From: Acidimicrobiia bacterium
GTDB taxonomy: Bacteria > Actinomycetota > Acidimicrobiia > Acidimicrobiales > VFJN01
DNA length: 64,000 nucleotides
Assembly (NCBI GenBank): GCA_009694375.1
Contig: SHVB01000002.1
Location: forward strand, 124,001 to 188,000
Direction: 5' to 3'
Shown here: one piece after another, positions 51,411 through 60,246 of the stretch
Layout of the letters: each line of letters begins with the position of its first letter
How positions within the stretch are numbered: the stretch's first letter is position 1
Translations under genes and position numbers: made by a program
The notes under the pieces: model-generated
The model's input: the letters and a program-made list of their open reading frames with translations, nothing else
What the model was told of the DNA's origin: nothing
The model's database searches: none

Positions 51411-52019
51411 TTACGGGTCGTTGCGCTGCTTGCGCTGCAGCAGGGTGCCGCCCACCGCAATCATGAGCACCGCCGCAATCGTGGATCCAATGATCCACGG
51501 GGCGGCGGAGGTGGTGCCATCGTCGCGCTGGGCGGCCTCGAGTGTCGTCCTCGGCAGGGGGTTCGCCCGGGCGGGCGTCAGGTTGATGCGAGGGGCGGGG
51601 TGGCCGAGCTCCCCTTTCGATTCCTGGGCCTCGCTCCAGGCGATCTCGCCGTTGCTGGTCTGCTGGAGGGTCGGGAACTGCACCTCGCCCACTGTGGCGG
51701 GGAGTTGCACCTTGACGCTGAAGCGCTCGACAGCCACCGAGGAACCGCCGGACCAGGTCAGGGTGTTGGCCGCCGCATCGACGGCGGAAACCCACGCCCC
51801 GGCCTTCACCGGCACGGAGAGGACATAAGCGCCCTCGGGTAGCTGCACGACCACTCCAGTGGTGGCAGCACCCTCAGGCTCCACCACAAACACCAGCGTC
51901 ACCACCGAGGCGGCCGCCGCCTCGGTGGGGTCGATCGCCACATGGGCCGAAGCCGGGGCGGCTAGGGCAGCCAGCCCGAGAAGGACCAACGGGGGCCAAG
52001 CCCAGCCAGGTCGAATCAC
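51411..52019 (-). CDS. YcnI/DUF1775 copper-binding membrane protein
   Basis: The 202-residue exported protein has a signal peptide (LVLLGLAALAAPASA) cleaved before H26, leaving the AHVAID start that in YcnI binds Cu(II) through the amino-terminal His. The beta-sandwich domain covers about residues 27-145, and a C-terminal membrane helix (APWIIGSTIAAVLMIAVGG) anchors it. It probably handles periplasmic or cell-surface copper. AAGGAA precedes the GTG. It is separated from the PAC2 gene by a divergent promoter region. Confidence 0.88.
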   Translation of the reverse strand: MIRPGWAWPPLVLLGLAALAAPASAHVAIDPTEAAAASVVTLVFVVEPEGAATTGVVVQLPEGAYVLSVPVKAGAWVSAVDAAANTLTWSGGSSVAVERFSVKVQLPATVGEVQFPTLQQTSNGEIAWSEAQESKGELGHPAPRINLTPARANPLPRTTLEAAQRDDGTTSAAPWIIGSTIAAVLMIAVGGTLLQRKQRNDP

Positions 52020-52072
52020 CGCTGGAGGTTCCTTGGATACGGTCCCACGGATCCCAACGTACGCTGGGCAAC

Positions 52073-52915
52073 GTGGATTACCTCCGTTGGTTCAATCGAC
52101 CCGTGTTGCGGCAACCCGCAGTCATCGCCGCCTTCGAAGGCTGGAACGACGCCGGCGATGCCGCCTCCACCGCCGCCCGGTATCTCCTCAACCGCTGGGA
52201 CCTCGACCTGGTGGGTGATATCGATCCCGAAGAGTTCTACGACTTCACCTCCACTCGGCCCGAGGTGCAACTCGATGACGACGACCGTCGCGAGATCATC
52301 TGGCCGAGCACAAAACTCTTCGCCGGCACCATCGCCGACAGTGACCACGATGTGCTGATCGTGATCGGGGCCGAGCCCCAACTCCGCTGGCGTACCTACT
52401 GTGGTGCTGTTTGTGAGGTGGCTACCGGCCAGCAGGCCCGGCTGTGCCTCACCCTCGGTGCCCTGCTGGCTGACGTCCCCCACAGCCGACCCACCTCCAT
52501 CGTCGGTACGGCCTTCAAGGCCGATGTCATCGGCGGAGTGGAACTGCGCCCGTCGAGTTATGAAGGGCCCACCGGCATCGTGGGGGTGCTCCACGACTCC
52601 TGGCGGCAAGCCGGACTGGCCTCCGCGTCGCTGTGGGCCACCGTCCCGTCGTACGTGCCGGGGGCAGCATCACCGAAAGCGGCACTGGCGCTGATTGAGC
52701 GCACCACCGCCATGCTCGAAACCTCCCTGGTAGCAACCGACCTCGAGGTTGCCTCCAGCGCCTATGAACGCCAGGTCAGTGAGTTGGTGGCTGCCGATGA
52801 GGAGACATCGAGTTATGTGGCCTCCCTTGAGGCACGTTACGACGAGGGCCTGCCGGTAGTTCCCTCTCTGGAATCCATCGCGGAGGAGGTGGAGCGCTTC
52901 CTGCGCGAGCAGTAG
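52073..52915 (+). CDS. PAC2-family protein
   Basis: The 280-residue protein matches the PAC2 (proteasome assembly chaperone 2-like) family, common in Actinobacteria next to Pup-proteasome or ATP-grasp genes. AAFEGWNDAGDAASTAARYL, DVLIVIGAEPQLRW and LRPSSYEGPTGIVGVLHD are typical motifs. It may aid proteasome or another complex's assembly, but no proteasome gene is visible. The GTG at 52073 lies seven bases after TACGCT. Confidence 0.88.
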   Translation: MDYLRWFNRPVLRQPAVIAAFEGWNDAGDAASTAARYLLNRWDLDLVGDIDPEEFYDFTSTRPEVQLDDDDRREIIWPSTKLFAGTIADSDHDVLIVIGAEPQLRWRTYCGAVCEVATGQQARLCLTLGALLADVPHSRPTSIVGTAFKADVIGGVELRPSSYEGPTGIVGVLHDSWRQAGLASASLWATVPSYVPGAASPKAALALIERTTAMLETSLVATDLEVASSAYERQVSELVAADEETSSYVASLEARYDEGLPVVPSLESIAEEVERFLREQ

Positions 52916-52929
52916 CGCTCCCCGTCGCC

Positions 52930-53616
52930 CTACGGCTGCGCCCAGGGCTGCGACCGGGGCGGGTCGAAGAGTACGGGCAGGCTCTCGCCCCGAATCGCCG
53001 CAAAGGCGTGGGCACCCCACTGCGGCAGGCCCACGGTCATCTCGGGCAGTTCATCCTCGGCAAACCACCCGACATCACGCGTCTCAAGCGGATGGGGCTT
53101 GAGGGCACCGCCAGTGGCCTCGCAGAGGAACACGGTGGAGTACAGGGGGATGCGGGTGAGCCCCATCCGCATGCCGTCCAACACCGCAATCACCCCCTTG
53201 GGCCGACAATGGATGCCCGTTTCCTCCAGTACCTCTTTTACCGCCACCTCGGCGGGCGAATACCCCACGTCGGCCCATCCCGTGGGGTAGAGCCAGATGC
53301 CCGAGTCGGCGCGCTGCACCAGCAGAATCCGGCCCTCAGCGTCGTGGACCACCGCCCCGATGGCCGATTTGGGGGTGACATAACCTGCCACCCCGTCACC
53401 CACCAACCGCATCCACTCCTCCACATAGTGCTCGGCGTCGTAGCTGGCCTCGGCTTCGATCGATGCCCGGATGTCCCCGGCGACGTGCAGTATCTCCTCG
53501 AATCGCTCCTGCTCATAGAGGCTCTGGGTGAATCCGAGCCCGGTGCGGGCGATGGCCGAAAGCGCTTCGGACCAACGAAGCAGGTCCTGACGGTTGGGCG
53601 GCGGGCGATCGACCAT
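52930..53616 (-). CDS. Nudix hydrolase with N-terminal extension
   Basis: The 228-residue protein has an N-terminal helical domain (residues 1-75, RQDLLRWSEALSAIARTGLG) of the Nudix_N type. The Nudix domain then starts at about residue 90. Its Nudix box is GWADVGYSPAEVAVKEVLEETG, with Lys in place of the canonical Arg before the EExG acidic core. It hydrolyses a nucleoside diphosphate linked to X. ATG 53616 overlaps the stop of the redoxin gene, so they are co-transcribed. Confidence 0.86.
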   Translation of the reverse strand: MVDRPPPNRQDLLRWSEALSAIARTGLGFTQSLYEQERFEEILHVAGDIRASIEAEASYDAEHYVEEWMRLVGDGVAGYVTPKSAIGAVVHDAEGRILLVQRADSGIWLYPTGWADVGYSPAEVAVKEVLEETGIHCRPKGVIAVLDGMRMGLTRIPLYSTVFLCEATGGALKPHPLETRDVGWFAEDELPEMTVGLPQWGAHAFAAIRGESLPVLFDPPRSQPWAQP

Positions 53617-53617
53617 G

Positions 53618-54667
53618 TCAGCGAGGCGCCTGGGAGATCCCATAGCCCGGGCGTCCCGCCGCCTCCCACTCATCCCAAAACTCAAAGAAGGGCTGGCCGA
53701 AGGGATCCTGGCCCCGCAGCGGCAGCAGCCCCCGCCGGATCGTCCAGTCCATCGGGGCCAACGCGGCGGCGATGTCCATGTGGCGCTCGGCGGCCTCCTG
53801 GCGCCCGTCGCGAAGGAGATGCACCGCCAACCGGCGATGCGCCAGGGCACGATGTTCATCGGGGGTGCGGCGACGGTGCTGGGCCACGACCTCATCGACG
53901 GCCATCGGCGCCTCGTCATTGTTCACCCAGGCTCGCAGGGCATCGTGGTGGGCCTCGGAGTCGATCTGGGTGAATTCCTTCCAGCGGTCATCGCCCGGTG
54001 CGATGTCCGGTGGACGGACGATCTCGTCGTGTTCGTCGATCCAAATGGTGGTGGGCACGTTGACCACGCCGTAGCGCTCAGCGAGCACGCCCTCACGATC
54101 GACCATCACCGGGTACGTCGGGTTGGCTTCCTCCACCCAGGGCCGTACCGCCTCGATGTCCTCGTCGAGAGCCACGGAGATAATGCGGATGTTTTGCTCA
54201 CCAAGTTCGTCCTGTAGGGCCTGCCATGCCCCGAGTTCGTAGCGACATCCACACCACGACGACCACGCCACCACCATCCGCTTTTGCCCGGCAAAGTCGC
54301 TGAGCTTCACTTCGGTCCCATCAAGGGTGGGAAGCGCCACGTCTGGAGCGACCCGAGTACCAGCCTCCACGTCGGTGCCCGGCGTGGCCGGACCCCCGAA
54401 CACGGCGATGGCCTCGGCAGCATCCACGGCGATGGTGAAGCCCACCCGCTCGGCCAGGGCCGCCACATCCACCACTTCGCCCTCGACCAGCCCGACGGGA
54501 TCCCGAACGGGGACGCACACATCTCCCCGGCAGAGACCTTCGGGCTTCAGCGCCCAACCGGTGGCCTTGGCCAGATCGGGTCGGGCGATGAACAACCGGT
54601 CCCCATCCCGCACGGCTCGCACCTGCACCTCATCGACCGTGATGATCACCGCATCAATTGTCTCCAT
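53618..54667 (-). CDS. Redoxin-domain protein with a CxC active-site motif
   Basis: This 349-residue cytoplasmic protein has an N-terminal segment of 90 residues of unknown type, containing a CxxxxC pair (C46, C51). A thioredoxin-fold redoxin domain (about 100-240) follows. Where TlpA/ResA relatives have WCxxC, it has [10 protein letters not shown], i.e. C139 and C141 with one residue between. A helical C-terminal segment is probably TPR-like. It is therefore a variant thiol-disulfide protein, active or not. TAGGTT lies eight bases before the ATG. Confidence 0.83.
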   Translation of the reverse strand: METIDAVIITVDEVQVRAVRDGDRLFIARPDLAKATGWALKPEGLCRGDVCVPVRDPVGLVEGEVVDVAALAERVGFTIAVDAAEAIAVFGGPATPGTDVEAGTRVAPDVALPTLDGTEVKLSDFAGQKRMVVAWSSWCGCRYELGAWQALQDELGEQNIRIISVALDEDIEAVRPWVEEANPTYPVMVDREGVLAERYGVVNVPTTIWIDEHDEIVRPPDIAPGDDRWKEFTQIDSEAHHDALRAWVNNDEAPMAVDEVVAQHRRRTPDEHRALAHRRLAVHLLRDGRQEAAERHMDIAAALAPMDWTIRRGLLPLRGQDPFGQPFFEFWDEWEAAGRPGYGISQAPR

Positions 54668-54729
54668 GAGCGACGAACCTACGCGAGATCGCCGCCCCCC
54701 GGCACCGCGCCCGGGCGGGAAGGCCCGCC

Positions 54730-57027
54730 TCAGAGTCGGAGTTCGTGGAGCAGGGCCCGTTCCACCTCTACCAGGGTCATGGGATCATCAAGCTTCTGCC
54801 CGTCGAGGTTGCGGACGTAGAAGGCATCCACCACGTTCTCGCCCAGGGTTTGGACCTTGGCCGAGACGATATTGAGGTCCAGTTCGGCCAGAGCTCGCGT
54901 GATCCGGTAGAGCACTCCAATGGAGTCCGCCGCGTGCACCTCCAACACGGTGGCATCCCGCGAGGCACGGTTGTCCACCACCACCCGAGGGGGCTGGGTC
55001 ATGGGCGGCGACTTCTGGTGACCGCCGTAGATGCGGGCGCGTTCGGCCAGGCGAGCCTGGAGGGCGAAACGACCCTCCAGCACCTTGTCCAGGTCGGCGA
55101 TCACGGCACCCCAGGCAATCGTCGGCTCGAAGGTGGACTCCACTCGCAACACCTCCAACGCCATGCCCTCGAGACTGGTGACGGCGGCATCGAGCACACC
55201 CAGGCCGTGCAACGCCAACACCCCGGCCACCTTGCTGAACAGCCCGGGGCGATCAGCCGCCACCACCGTGAGGCGGTCATTCGCACCCACTAAGTGTTTC
55301 CGACCCGCTCGGAGCAACACGAGGTGTTCCTCGGTGGGGAAGTCGTCGCGCGTCTCCTCGGCCCTACCCCCGCCGAGCACATGGGCAGTCCGACCCACCA
55401 GATCACTCACCAAGTCGGCTTTCCACCTGCCCCAGGCGGCAGGGCCCGTGGCCAGGCTGTCGGCTTCGGTGAGGCGGGCGAGGAGTCCCAGCGTGAGCAG
55501 ATCGCCCACCGATTCGGCCACGTGGTCGATGGTGGAGGGATCGTCGAGGTCGCGGCGGGTGGCCACATCGGGCAGCAGGAGGTGCTGCCGCACCATGGTC
55601 TGGAGAATGGCGGTGTCGGCTGACGAGAAGCCCATGCGGGGGCCCATCACCGCCACTTTTTCGATCCCCACTTCCGTGTGGTCGCCGGGGAAACCTTTCC
55701 CAATGTCGTGCAGTAACGCTCCCACCACCAGCAGGTCGGGCCGGTCGGTGCCCGCCACCAACCCGGCAGCGTTGGCGGCGGTCTCCATCAGGTGCCGGTC
55801 CACGGTGAAACGGTGGTAGGCGTTGCGCTGCGGTTTACTCCGCACGGCCTCCCACTCCGGCAGGAGGAGCGTCCACAGTCCCATCTGGTCGAGCGCCTCG
55901 ATCACGAGGATGGCCCGGTGCTCGGTAAGCAACAGGTCCACTAGGGCGGAGAGTACGTCGGGTGGCCACGGGACCGGGACGGTCGTTGCCATCGCCACCA
56001 GGCGATCGAGCGAGCCTCGGTGAATCGACATCTCCGCCGCCGCCGCCGCCGCCGCCGCCCGCAGCACCAGCGCCGGGTCCGGGGCCAGATCAGCATCGGC
56101 AGTGAGGTGGACCTCACCGTGGCGCAGCACCAACCCCGGCCCGGCAGCCCGTTCCCGGCTAGCCCACCGCCCCAGCGGACCCGCTAGAGAGGCGTCGATG
56201 CGGATCCAGGCGTCGTCGCTGTGCCAGGAAATCGTGCGCGCCGCAGCAGCTACATGCTGCATCAGCGTGTCGGCCGATGCCTCCCCGAGGGCCTCGGCCA
56301 CCGCATCTTGCTCTTCGAGCACGAGACGGTCTCCCCGGCGGCCGGTGCGGCGATGTAGTTCCACCCGAGCCGCCAGCAGCACCTCGTAGGCCTGGTCCAA
56401 CACGGGATCATCGCCGTCCCACAGCAGGTGCCGGGCCACTTCGGCCCAACGCAGGGCATGTACGTCGCGCAAGCCCCCCCGACCCTCTTTGAGATCGGGT
56501 TCCAACAGGAAAGCCACTTCTCCGGCGCTCTCGTGCCGCTGCCGGACCTGAGCGGATAACTGCGGGAGCCAATGGCCGGCGCGCTTCTCCCACGGTGTTC
56601 GTGCCCCAGAGGCCAGTGCCTCGGTGAGATGCGCCTCGCCGGCAAGGTGGCGGATCTGAAGGAACGACGTGGCGGTATGGAGGTCATCGGCCGCCAGGTC
56701 GAGCGCCTCGCGGTGCGTACGCACGGCATGGCCGAGTTTCAGACCTTCGTCCCAGATCGGATACCAGATTCGGTCGGCGAAGGTCGCTATGTCGCGGCGA
56801 CCCTCGTGAAGGAGCACCACGTCGATGTCGGATTCGAGGCTCACTTCGGCGCGGCCGTACCCGCCGACCGCCACCAGCGCCACTCCACCACTGCCGCACT
56901 CCTGTTCGGCGGCCGCCACTAAGTCCGCCAACCATCCGTCGAGGAGATCGCTGTAGGCCCGGCAGAAGGCGCCACCCCGCAGGGAAGTATCGGCCCGAAG
57001 AACCGCCCGAGCCTGTGCCAGTGCCAT
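54730..57027 (-). CDS. glnD: [Protein-PII] uridylyltransferase/uridylyl-removing enzyme
   Basis: The 765-residue bifunctional sensor of glutamine begins with the nucleotidyltransferase motif [19 protein letters not shown]. The GlnD regulatory region and the HD hydrolase motif LLHDIGKG follow, then two C-terminal ACT domains (final 150 residues) that bind glutamine. It uridylylates PII when nitrogen is low and reverses this when it is high. The longer frame to 57138 is rejected because the family's N-terminus begins near the ATG at 57027. No glnB or amtB gene is adjacent. Confidence 0.93.
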   Translation of the reverse strand: MALAQARAVLRADTSLRGGAFCRAYSDLLDGWLADLVAAAEQECGSGGVALVAVGGYGRAEVSLESDIDVVLLHEGRRDIATFADRIWYPIWDEGLKLGHAVRTHREALDLAADDLHTATSFLQIRHLAGEAHLTEALASGARTPWEKRAGHWLPQLSAQVRQRHESAGEVAFLLEPDLKEGRGGLRDVHALRWAEVARHLLWDGDDPVLDQAYEVLLAARVELHRRTGRRGDRLVLEEQDAVAEALGEASADTLMQHVAAAARTISWHSDDAWIRIDASLAGPLGRWASRERAAGPGLVLRHGEVHLTADADLAPDPALVLRAAAAAAAAEMSIHRGSLDRLVAMATTVPVPWPPDVLSALVDLLLTEHRAILVIEALDQMGLWTLLLPEWEAVRSKPQRNAYHRFTVDRHLMETAANAAGLVAGTDRPDLLVVGALLHDIGKGFPGDHTEVGIEKVAVMGPRMGFSSADTAILQTMVRQHLLLPDVATRRDLDDPSTIDHVAESVGDLLTLGLLARLTEADSLATGPAAWGRWKADLVSDLVGRTAHVLGGGRAEETRDDFPTEEHLVLLRAGRKHLVGANDRLTVVAADRPGLFSKVAGVLALHGLGVLDAAVTSLEGMALEVLRVESTFEPTIAWGAVIADLDKVLEGRFALQARLAERARIYGGHQKSPPMTQPPRVVVDNRASRDATVLEVHAADSIGVLYRITRALAELDLNIVSAKVQTLGENVVDAFYVRNLDGQKLDDPMTLVEVERALLHELRL

Positions 57028-57136
57028 GCCCCAGTCTGTCAGGCTCAGGTCGTGCAACGGGCATGAGCTGGGTGGTGCTGCGATGCACGCACCCACTGAA
57101 CCCCATCGACGGTGGGTGGCGTGCCAGACTTTCACC

Positions 57137-57325
57137 ATGGCCGTGCGAGAGGACTGCCGCCACTACTCCACCCGCACCTTGCCCACCGGCGACATGGTGC
57201 AACGCTGCCGCGTGGACATGGCCGAGGTCACCCCGTTCGCCTGTCCCGCCGACTGCCTCTTTTTTGAGGCGCGCCCCATTACCGAAGTGGGCTGGCAAGG
57301 TTTCGAGACCCCCGACGCGGACTAG
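57137..57325 (+). CDS. Small conserved cysteine protein, unknown
   Basis: The 62-residue protein has five Cys spread along the chain (REDCRHYS, QRCRVD, FACPADCLFFE) and a conserved look for Actinobacteria. It may bind a metal or an iron-sulfur cluster. No function is known. The ATG at 57137 has CAGACT six bases upstream; the longer frame from 57026 lacks support. It is divergent from glnD. Confidence 0.7.
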   Translation: MAVREDCRHYSTRTLPTGDMVQRCRVDMAEVTPFACPADCLFFEARPITEVGWQGFETPDAD

Positions 57326-57338
57326 CCCCTCCGGCTGA

Positions 57339-57848
57339 TCAGGACCGGGAGGAGCGCCGACGAGCCAGCACCACATGGGCTTTGGCGGCCCCCCACACCA
57401 GCCCGGCTTCATGCACGGTGGCCCCGAGATCGGCAAAGGCGGCCGGGCCAAGGTCGTACCTATCATCGGGGAATAACCGCTCGGCCTGCGCGTCGCGCAC
57501 CACCGGCGGCACCCCAGCCGAGGCCAGCACGGCACTGGCGTGGCGGGCCGCCCGGCGCAGGATCGACAGCGGGTTGGTGTGTTGGTCCTGCACATCGGCG
57601 GCCAGCAGGGTGCGCAGCGACGCACCCGCCTCGGCTCGGGCGGCCTGAGCCGCCACCCGGGCGGCGTCGAGCAGCTCGGTAGTCGGCGGTACCGTGCTCC
57701 ATTCATTCCACCGACGAGCCACCATCTGCTCCACCCAGATCGGCAGCGCAATCTCCACTGCGGCTACCAGGGCAGCCGCATAGGCCACCAGTTCGGCAGC
57801 ATCGAGCGGATCATCGAGCGGGTTGGCATCGGCGACCATAACCACCAT
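57339..57848 (-). CDS. Helical protein of unknown function
   Basis: This 169-residue protein begins with an Ala-rich helical stretch (AAELVAYAAALVAAVEIALPIW) and continues with charged helices. A C-terminal Arg/Ser tail (LARRRSSRS) ends it. No family is recognised. Its stop is 14 bases from that of the small Cys protein on the opposite strand. ATG 57848 is used; 57839 is the alternative. A long frame to 58490 is rejected because it overlaps two genes. Confidence 0.6.
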   Translation of the reverse strand: MVVMVADANPLDDPLDAAELVAYAAALVAAVEIALPIWVEQMVARRWNEWSTVPPTTELLDAARVAAQAARAEAGASLRTLLAADVQDQHTNPLSILRRAARHASAVLASAGVPPVVRDAQAERLFPDDRYDLGPAAFADLGATVHEAGLVWGAAKAHVVLARRRSSRS

Positions 57849-57857
57849 GCTTGCCTC

Positions 57858-58349
57858 ATGACCATGCCCCGCGTCGAACCGGGTCCCGGCCAGGAGTCCG
57901 TGTGGGACTATCCCCGGCCCCCTCGCCTCGAACCCACCGTGCGACATCTCGTGGTGGCCTACCGAGGCGAGGTCGTGGCCAACTCGCGGCGGGCACAGCG
58001 TGTGTTGGAAACGAGCCAGCCTCCGGCGTATTACTTCCACCCCGCCGATGTGCGTATGGACCTGCTCCGTCCTAGCAGTCACCGCACCTTTTGCGAGTGG
58101 AAGGGCCTGGCCTCCTATTACGACGTGATCGTGGGGGACGAGATCGCCACTGATGCCGTGTGGAGCTATCCAAGCCCCCATCCCCGCTTCGCGGCCCTGC
58201 AGGATTGCCTGGCGTTCTACGCCCAAGTCCTGGACTGTTCGGTGGATGGGGAGGCGGTGGTGGGCAACGAGGGAACCTTCTACGGAGGCTGGATTACCCA
58301 AGACATTGTGGGCCCGTTCAAAGGCGGCATGGGCACCGCCCACTGGTAA
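57858..58349 (+). CDS. DUF427 protein
   Basis: The 163-residue protein matches DUF427. QESVWDYPRPPRLEPTVRHL and YYFHPADVRMDLLRPSSHRTFCEWKG are the signature. FYAQVLDCSVDGEAVVGNEGTFYGGWIT follows at the C-terminus. The family fold is beta-rich and the function unsettled. The ATG at 57858 is six bases after CATGCT; an in-frame ATG at 57864 is the alternative. The next gene begins two bases after the stop, so they are probably cotranscribed. Confidence 0.9.
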   Translation: MTMPRVEPGPGQESVWDYPRPPRLEPTVRHLVVAYRGEVVANSRRAQRVLETSQPPAYYFHPADVRMDLLRPSSHRTFCEWKGLASYYDVIVGDEIATDAVWSYPSPHPRFAALQDCLAFYAQVLDCSVDGEAVVGNEGTFYGGWITQDIVGPFKGGMGTAHW

Positions 58350-58351
58350 CC

Positions 58352-58663
58352 GTGCGCATCCGAGCCCTGTCGGTATTCGAAGGAGTGGTGTACCACTGCT
58401 GGTGCATGGACCCCACCCACCCTGAGCGCCCCGCCTTGGAGGTGGACGCCCGACTCGGTCCCGGCGACGCCGATGCCACCTCCGGGCCACTGCTGCTATC
58501 GACCGCCGACTACATCGCCATGGCCGGAGGGATGGAAACGGCTGGCCCGTGCCTGCAGCTCTTGGCGCAGCGGGGGCGCATCGTGGACCACCTTGAGGTG
58601 GCTCACATCACCTTCCCCACCTGGACCATCGTGGAGCCCGAGGACCCCCCGAGCGTCAGCTGA
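58352..58663 (+). CDS. Small protein of unknown function
   Basis: The 103-residue protein has no recognisable domain. It starts VRIRALSVFEGVVYHCWCMD and contains a stretch with GDADATSGPLLLSTADYIAMAGG. The GTG is two bases after the DUF427 stop, so the genes share a message. The last eight bases overlap the end of the convergent larE gene. Confidence 0.6.
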   Translation: MRIRALSVFEGVVYHCWCMDPTHPERPALEVDARLGPGDADATSGPLLLSTADYIAMAGGMETAGPCLQLLAQRGRIVDHLEVAHITFPTWTIVEPEDPPSVS

Positions 58664-59456
58664 GTTGCTGGTTGAATCCCCCGCTGCGCAACCCACCGAG
58701 ATCCACCGTGACCCACCGATAGCCCGCCGCTCGGACCGCCGCCACCACGGCATCTCGTTGGGCCACCAGCCCATCGAGATCGTGGTCGGGAACCTCGATG
58801 CGGGCCACGTCACCGTGGTGGCGCACCCGCATCTCCGCGAATCCCAGCGCCCGGAGGCCCGCTTCGGCCCGCTCCACTGCGCTCAGGCGCCCGAGGGTCA
58901 CCGCCGTGCCATAGGGCAAACGCGACGCCAGGCACGCCGCCGCCGGCTTGTCCCAGGTGCGCAGACCCAAGCGTTCGGACCAGGCCCGCACGTCGGCCTT
59001 CCTGAACCCGGCATCCACCAACGGGAACACCGCCCCCCGCTCCTGGGCGGCGCGCTGACCGGGACGGTGGTCCTGCAGGTCGTCGAGGTTGACCCCGAGA
59101 ACCACCGTGGTCCCCGATCCCCCCATGATCGGCTCGATGGCCGCCATGAGGGCGTCTTTGCACCAGAAACAGCGCTCGCCATCGTTCTGGCGATAGAGGG
59201 CGTTTTCCAGTTCCTGCGTTTCCACTTCCTGCCACCGCAAGCCCCACTCGGCGGCCAACGCCGCGCACTCGTGGCGCTCCGAGGCCGGCAGCGAGGGCGA
59301 CACCGCGGTGACGCACCGCGCTCGGTCGGCCCCCAGCGTGTCGTGGGCCATCCACGCGAGAAACGCGGAGTCGGCCCCTCCCGAGAACGCCACGGCCACC
59401 GACCCCAACTCCCGGAGGCGCTCCCGCAATGGCTCGAGCGCGACCTCAGGCATCAC
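58656..59456 (-). CDS. larE: ATP-dependent sacrificial sulfur transferase, LarE-like
   Basis: The 266-residue PP-loop enzyme has SGGADSAFL near residue 25. GERCFWCKDAL and AACLASRLPYG follow, the latter carrying the sacrificial Cys. LarE adenylates pyridinium bis-carboxylate mononucleotide and donates sulfur for the nickel-pincer cofactor of lactate racemase. No LarA, LarB or LarC gene is visible, so it may act elsewhere or on another precursor. The GTG start at 59456 precedes an ATG by one codon and has a G-rich upstream site. Confidence 0.85.
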   Translation of the reverse strand: MMPEVALEPLRERLRELGSVAVAFSGGADSAFLAWMAHDTLGADRARCVTAVSPSLPASERHECAALAAEWGLRWQEVETQELENALYRQNDGERCFWCKDALMAAIEPIMGGSGTTVVLGVNLDDLQDHRPGQRAAQERGAVFPLVDAGFRKADVRAWSERLGLRTWDKPAAACLASRLPYGTAVTLGRLSAVERAEAGLRALGFAEMRVRHHGDVARIEVPDHDLDGLVAQRDAVVAAVRAAGYRWVTVDLGGLRSGGFNQQLS

Positions 59457-59537
59457 AGCCCCGTCCCCCGCTGGCGCGTCGAGCGCGCCCGTTGGTCACC
59501 ATGAACCCAGCCTGCCCGTTCGGACGCACCGGCCGGT

Positions 59538-60227
59538 TCAGTCCGAGCCAAGGCCGACGGTCACCAACACCTCGGGCAGCGAGGCCACCATGCCCGTGTA
59601 AAACGCCCCAAACTCTGCGTAGATAGCCGACGCTTCGTCGAAACGCATGGTGTACACCACCTCTTTGAGGTCGTCGGGGTGCACCCCGAAGAGGGTGACG
59701 CCCCACTCGAAATCGTCGAGGCCGGTGGACCCGGTGATCACCTGGAGCACCCGGCCGGCGAACTGACGCCCGCTCGCACCGTGGGCGTACATCATTTCTT
59801 TTCGCTCGTCGTAGGGCAGCGTGAACCAGTTGCTCACATCCCCACGGCGCTTGGACATCGGATAGAAGCAGAACGCCGCTTTGCCTTCCGGAGGGAGGTT
59901 CGGATGCAGACGCGCTTCCTTCATCGCCTCCGGCACACCCTGGGCGTACTCGGAGAGTTCGGTGAGCGATACGTAACTGTCCACCACGTCTAAGCCCGCC
60001 GCCGCCAGTTCGCTTTGCAGTTGACGCAGCCGCCAGAGATCGGCTCCCACCGCCATGAAGGCCACATCGGCTTTGTGGCCCAGCATGGCCACGGGCACCA
60101 CCTGCACGTCGTCGCCCTCGGCCGCCTTCACCGCCGCGGCGATGGCCTCGGCATCGGCGAGCGGGCCCACCTTGGCGAAGAGGTGGAGCACGCCCCACCC
60201 CACGGACGGAACAAGCGGTGCGGGCAT
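59538..60227 (-). CDS. chdC: Coproheme decarboxylase
   Basis: The 229-residue HemQ/ChdC converts coproheme III to heme b with hydrogen peroxide, the last step of the coproporphyrin route. The catalytic Tyr is in CFYPMSKRR, the axial His in MMYAHGASGR, and the family's WFTLPYDERKEMM is complete. Together with HemE, CpfC and CgoX it makes the CPD branch complete in this window, but it lies 31 kb from them. The ATG is exactly six bases after TACCCT. Confidence 0.95.
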   Translation of the reverse strand: MPAPLVPSVGWGVLHLFAKVGPLADAEAIAAAVKAAEGDDVQVVPVAMLGHKADVAFMAVGADLWRLRQLQSELAAAGLDVVDSYVSLTELSEYAQGVPEAMKEARLHPNLPPEGKAAFCFYPMSKRRGDVSNWFTLPYDERKEMMYAHGASGRQFAGRVLQVITGSTGLDDFEWGVTLFGVHPDDLKEVVYTMRFDEASAIYAEFGAFYTGMVASLPEVLVTVGLGSD

Positions 60228-60233
60228 GCCATG

Positions 60234-60239
60234 AGGGTA
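60234..60239 (-). promoter_or_regulatory. TACCCT -10 box for a leaderless transcript
   Basis: On the minus strand TACCCT lies exactly six bases before the ATG of chdC at 60227. Confidence 0.55.
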
Positions 60240-60246
60240 CCGAGGA

